DNA from: Desulfobacterales bacterium
Lineage (GTDB): Bacteria > Desulfobacterota > Dissulfuribacteria > Dissulfuribacterales > JAMONC01
Direction of reading: 5' to 3'
Assembly: GCA_027066725.1 (NCBI GenBank)
Contig: JAMONC010000167.1
Coordinates: forward strand, 1-6,543
Length of the DNA: 6,543 nt
A program made the position numbers and the translations under genes. Position 1 is the first letter of the stretch, and every line of letters begins with the position of its first letter. The notes below the pieces were generated by a model. The model ran no database searches. It saw only the letters and a list, made by a program, of their open reading frames with translations, and had not been told where the DNA came from. Positions 5,690 through 6,543 of this stretch are shown here, piece after piece.

Positions 5690-6543
5690 ATGGGAATGAG
5701 AGTAGTGATTATTGGTGCGGTTGCAGCAGGCCCTAAAACAGCTTGTCGTCTAAAACGGCTAATGCCAGATGCGCAGATTACAATGATCGATCAAGACGAC
5801 ATCATCTCTTATGGTGGATGCGGAATACCTTACTATGTATCAGGAGATGTACCAGATGACACAGAACTCTATTCCACAAACTTTCACATGGTAAGGGATG
5901 TCAATTTCTTTAAAAATGCAAAAGGAGTAGAATTAAAAACAAAACGTAAGGCAATAGGAATAGATCGTAAGAAAAAGATAGTAATAGCCAAAAATCTTGA
6001 AACAGGGAAAGAAGAGGAATTCCCATATGATAAACTAGTTCTTGCAACAGGAAGTAGACCCAATGTAATACCAGTAAAGGGAGTAAATCTTGATGGTGTA
6101 TTTACAATAAGTAATTTACATAAAGCAATAGAGATAAGAAAACGCCTAACTCAAGGTAAAGTTGAAAAGGCAGTAGTAATTGGCGGCGGTGCAATAGGGA
6201 TTGAAATGGCTGATGCCATAGGAGATCTATGGGGAGTAGAAACAAAAATTGTTGAATATATGCCCCAGCTCCTTCCTAATGTAGTAAATAATACCATCTC
6301 TTTAATGATTCAGAAAAAACTAGAGGATCACAATATAAAAGTTTACACAAGTGAAACTGTTAAATCTATAGAAGGTGATGAAAACGGCTATGTAAGAAAG
6401 GTTATTACTGATAAACATGAATTTGATGCAGATCTTGTATTACTCGCAACAGGGGTAAGACCTAGAGGTGAGCTTGCAAAAGATGCTGGACTTGCAGTTT
6501 CTTCTATCGGAGCAATAGTTGTAAATCAACGTATGCAAACATC
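5690..6543 (+). CDS. FAD-dependent pyridine nucleotide-disulfide oxidoreductase, CoA-disulfide reductase/NADH oxidase type (3' end outside window)
   Basis: The first 284 residues of a flavoprotein of the CoA-disulfide reductase / NADH oxidase / NAD(P)H-sulfur reductase group, open to the window end. An N-terminal FAD-binding fold begins VVIIGAVAAGPKTACRLKR (5-23), with the GAVAAG loop seen in CoA-disulfide reductases. The single redox cysteine is Cys44 in SYGGCGIPYYVSG (40-52); enzymes of this group use one cysteine plus CoA rather than a CxxxxC pair. The FAD-contact motif LVLATGSRP follows (116-124), then an NAD(P)H-binding Rossmann motif VVIGGGAIGIEMAD (162-175), the second ATG motif LLATGVRP (251-258), and GAIVVNQRMQT (274-284) before the cut. 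The remaining dimerization domain, and a C-terminal rhodanese domain if there is one, lie outside. Likely roles are CoA disulfide, polysulfide or peroxide/oxygen reduction; the substrate cannot be told from sequence. It has a strong SD and more G/C-ending codons (GGC, CGT) than comEC, suggesting good expression. Confidence 0.88.
   Translation, partial: MGMRVVIIGAVAAGPKTACRLKRLMPDAQITMIDQDDIISYGGCGIPYYVSGDVPDDTELYSTNFHMVRDVNFFKNAKGVELKTKRKAIGIDRKKKIVIAKNLETGKEEEFPYDKLVLATGSRPNVIPVKGVNLDGVFTISNLHKAIEIRKRLTQGKVEKAVVIGGGAIGIEMADAIGDLWGVETKIVEYMPQLLPNVVNNTISLMIQKKLEDHNIKVYTSETVKSIEGDENGYVRKVITDKHEFDADLVLLATGVRPRGELAKDAGLAVSSIGAIVVNQRMQT

Overview
This window is AT-rich (about 30% GC by eye), with A/T-ending codons throughout and Shine-Dalgarno-led genes, so it is bacterial. 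The gene set is a CbpM/HspR-like MerR protein, full-length ComEC, a LolB-like lipoprotein with an outer-membrane-type anchor, and a CoA-disulfide-reductase-like flavoprotein carrying the GAVAAGPK and SYGGCGIPYYVSG motifs. Together these suggest a low-GC Gram-negative anaerobe of the Desulfobacterota (old Deltaproteobacteria) type. That placement is inferred from family resemblance, not from a search, and confidence is moderate to low.

Layout. Positions 1-3609 (+) look like one tightly packed operon: the C-terminal part of thiL (thiamine monophosphate kinase), ogt (O6-alkylguanine-DNA alkyltransferase), a small MerR/CbpM-like regulator, and comEC (DNA uptake channel). Each junction overlaps by a few bases: TGATG for thiL/ogt, 8 nt for ogt/cbpM, and probably ATTAG for cbpM/comEC. 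aroB (3-dehydroquinate synthase) lies on the minus strand at 3618-4721 and converges on comEC with only 8 bases between the stop codons. A 99-bp divergent spacer (4722-4820) precedes a plus-strand lipoprotein gene (4821-5642). After 47 bp comes the start of a FAD-dependent pyridine-nucleotide-disulfide oxidoreductase (from 5690), which runs off the window end.

How the genes relate. No single pathway links them. They combine cofactor synthesis, DNA repair, a chaperone-type regulator, DNA uptake, the shikimate pathway, an envelope lipoprotein and a thiol/CoA redox flavoprotein. The most notable point is comEC. Its reading frame is open from 1141 and encodes a convincing N-terminus (three membrane helices and the start of the beta domain), yet it has no ATG, GTG or TTG before 1525. 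A rare AUU start at 1147, overlapping the upstream stop codon, is the best reading.

I see no RNA gene, insertion sequence, CRISPR array, prophage remnant or clear undescribed system. This is mostly ordinary chromosomal housekeeping DNA.
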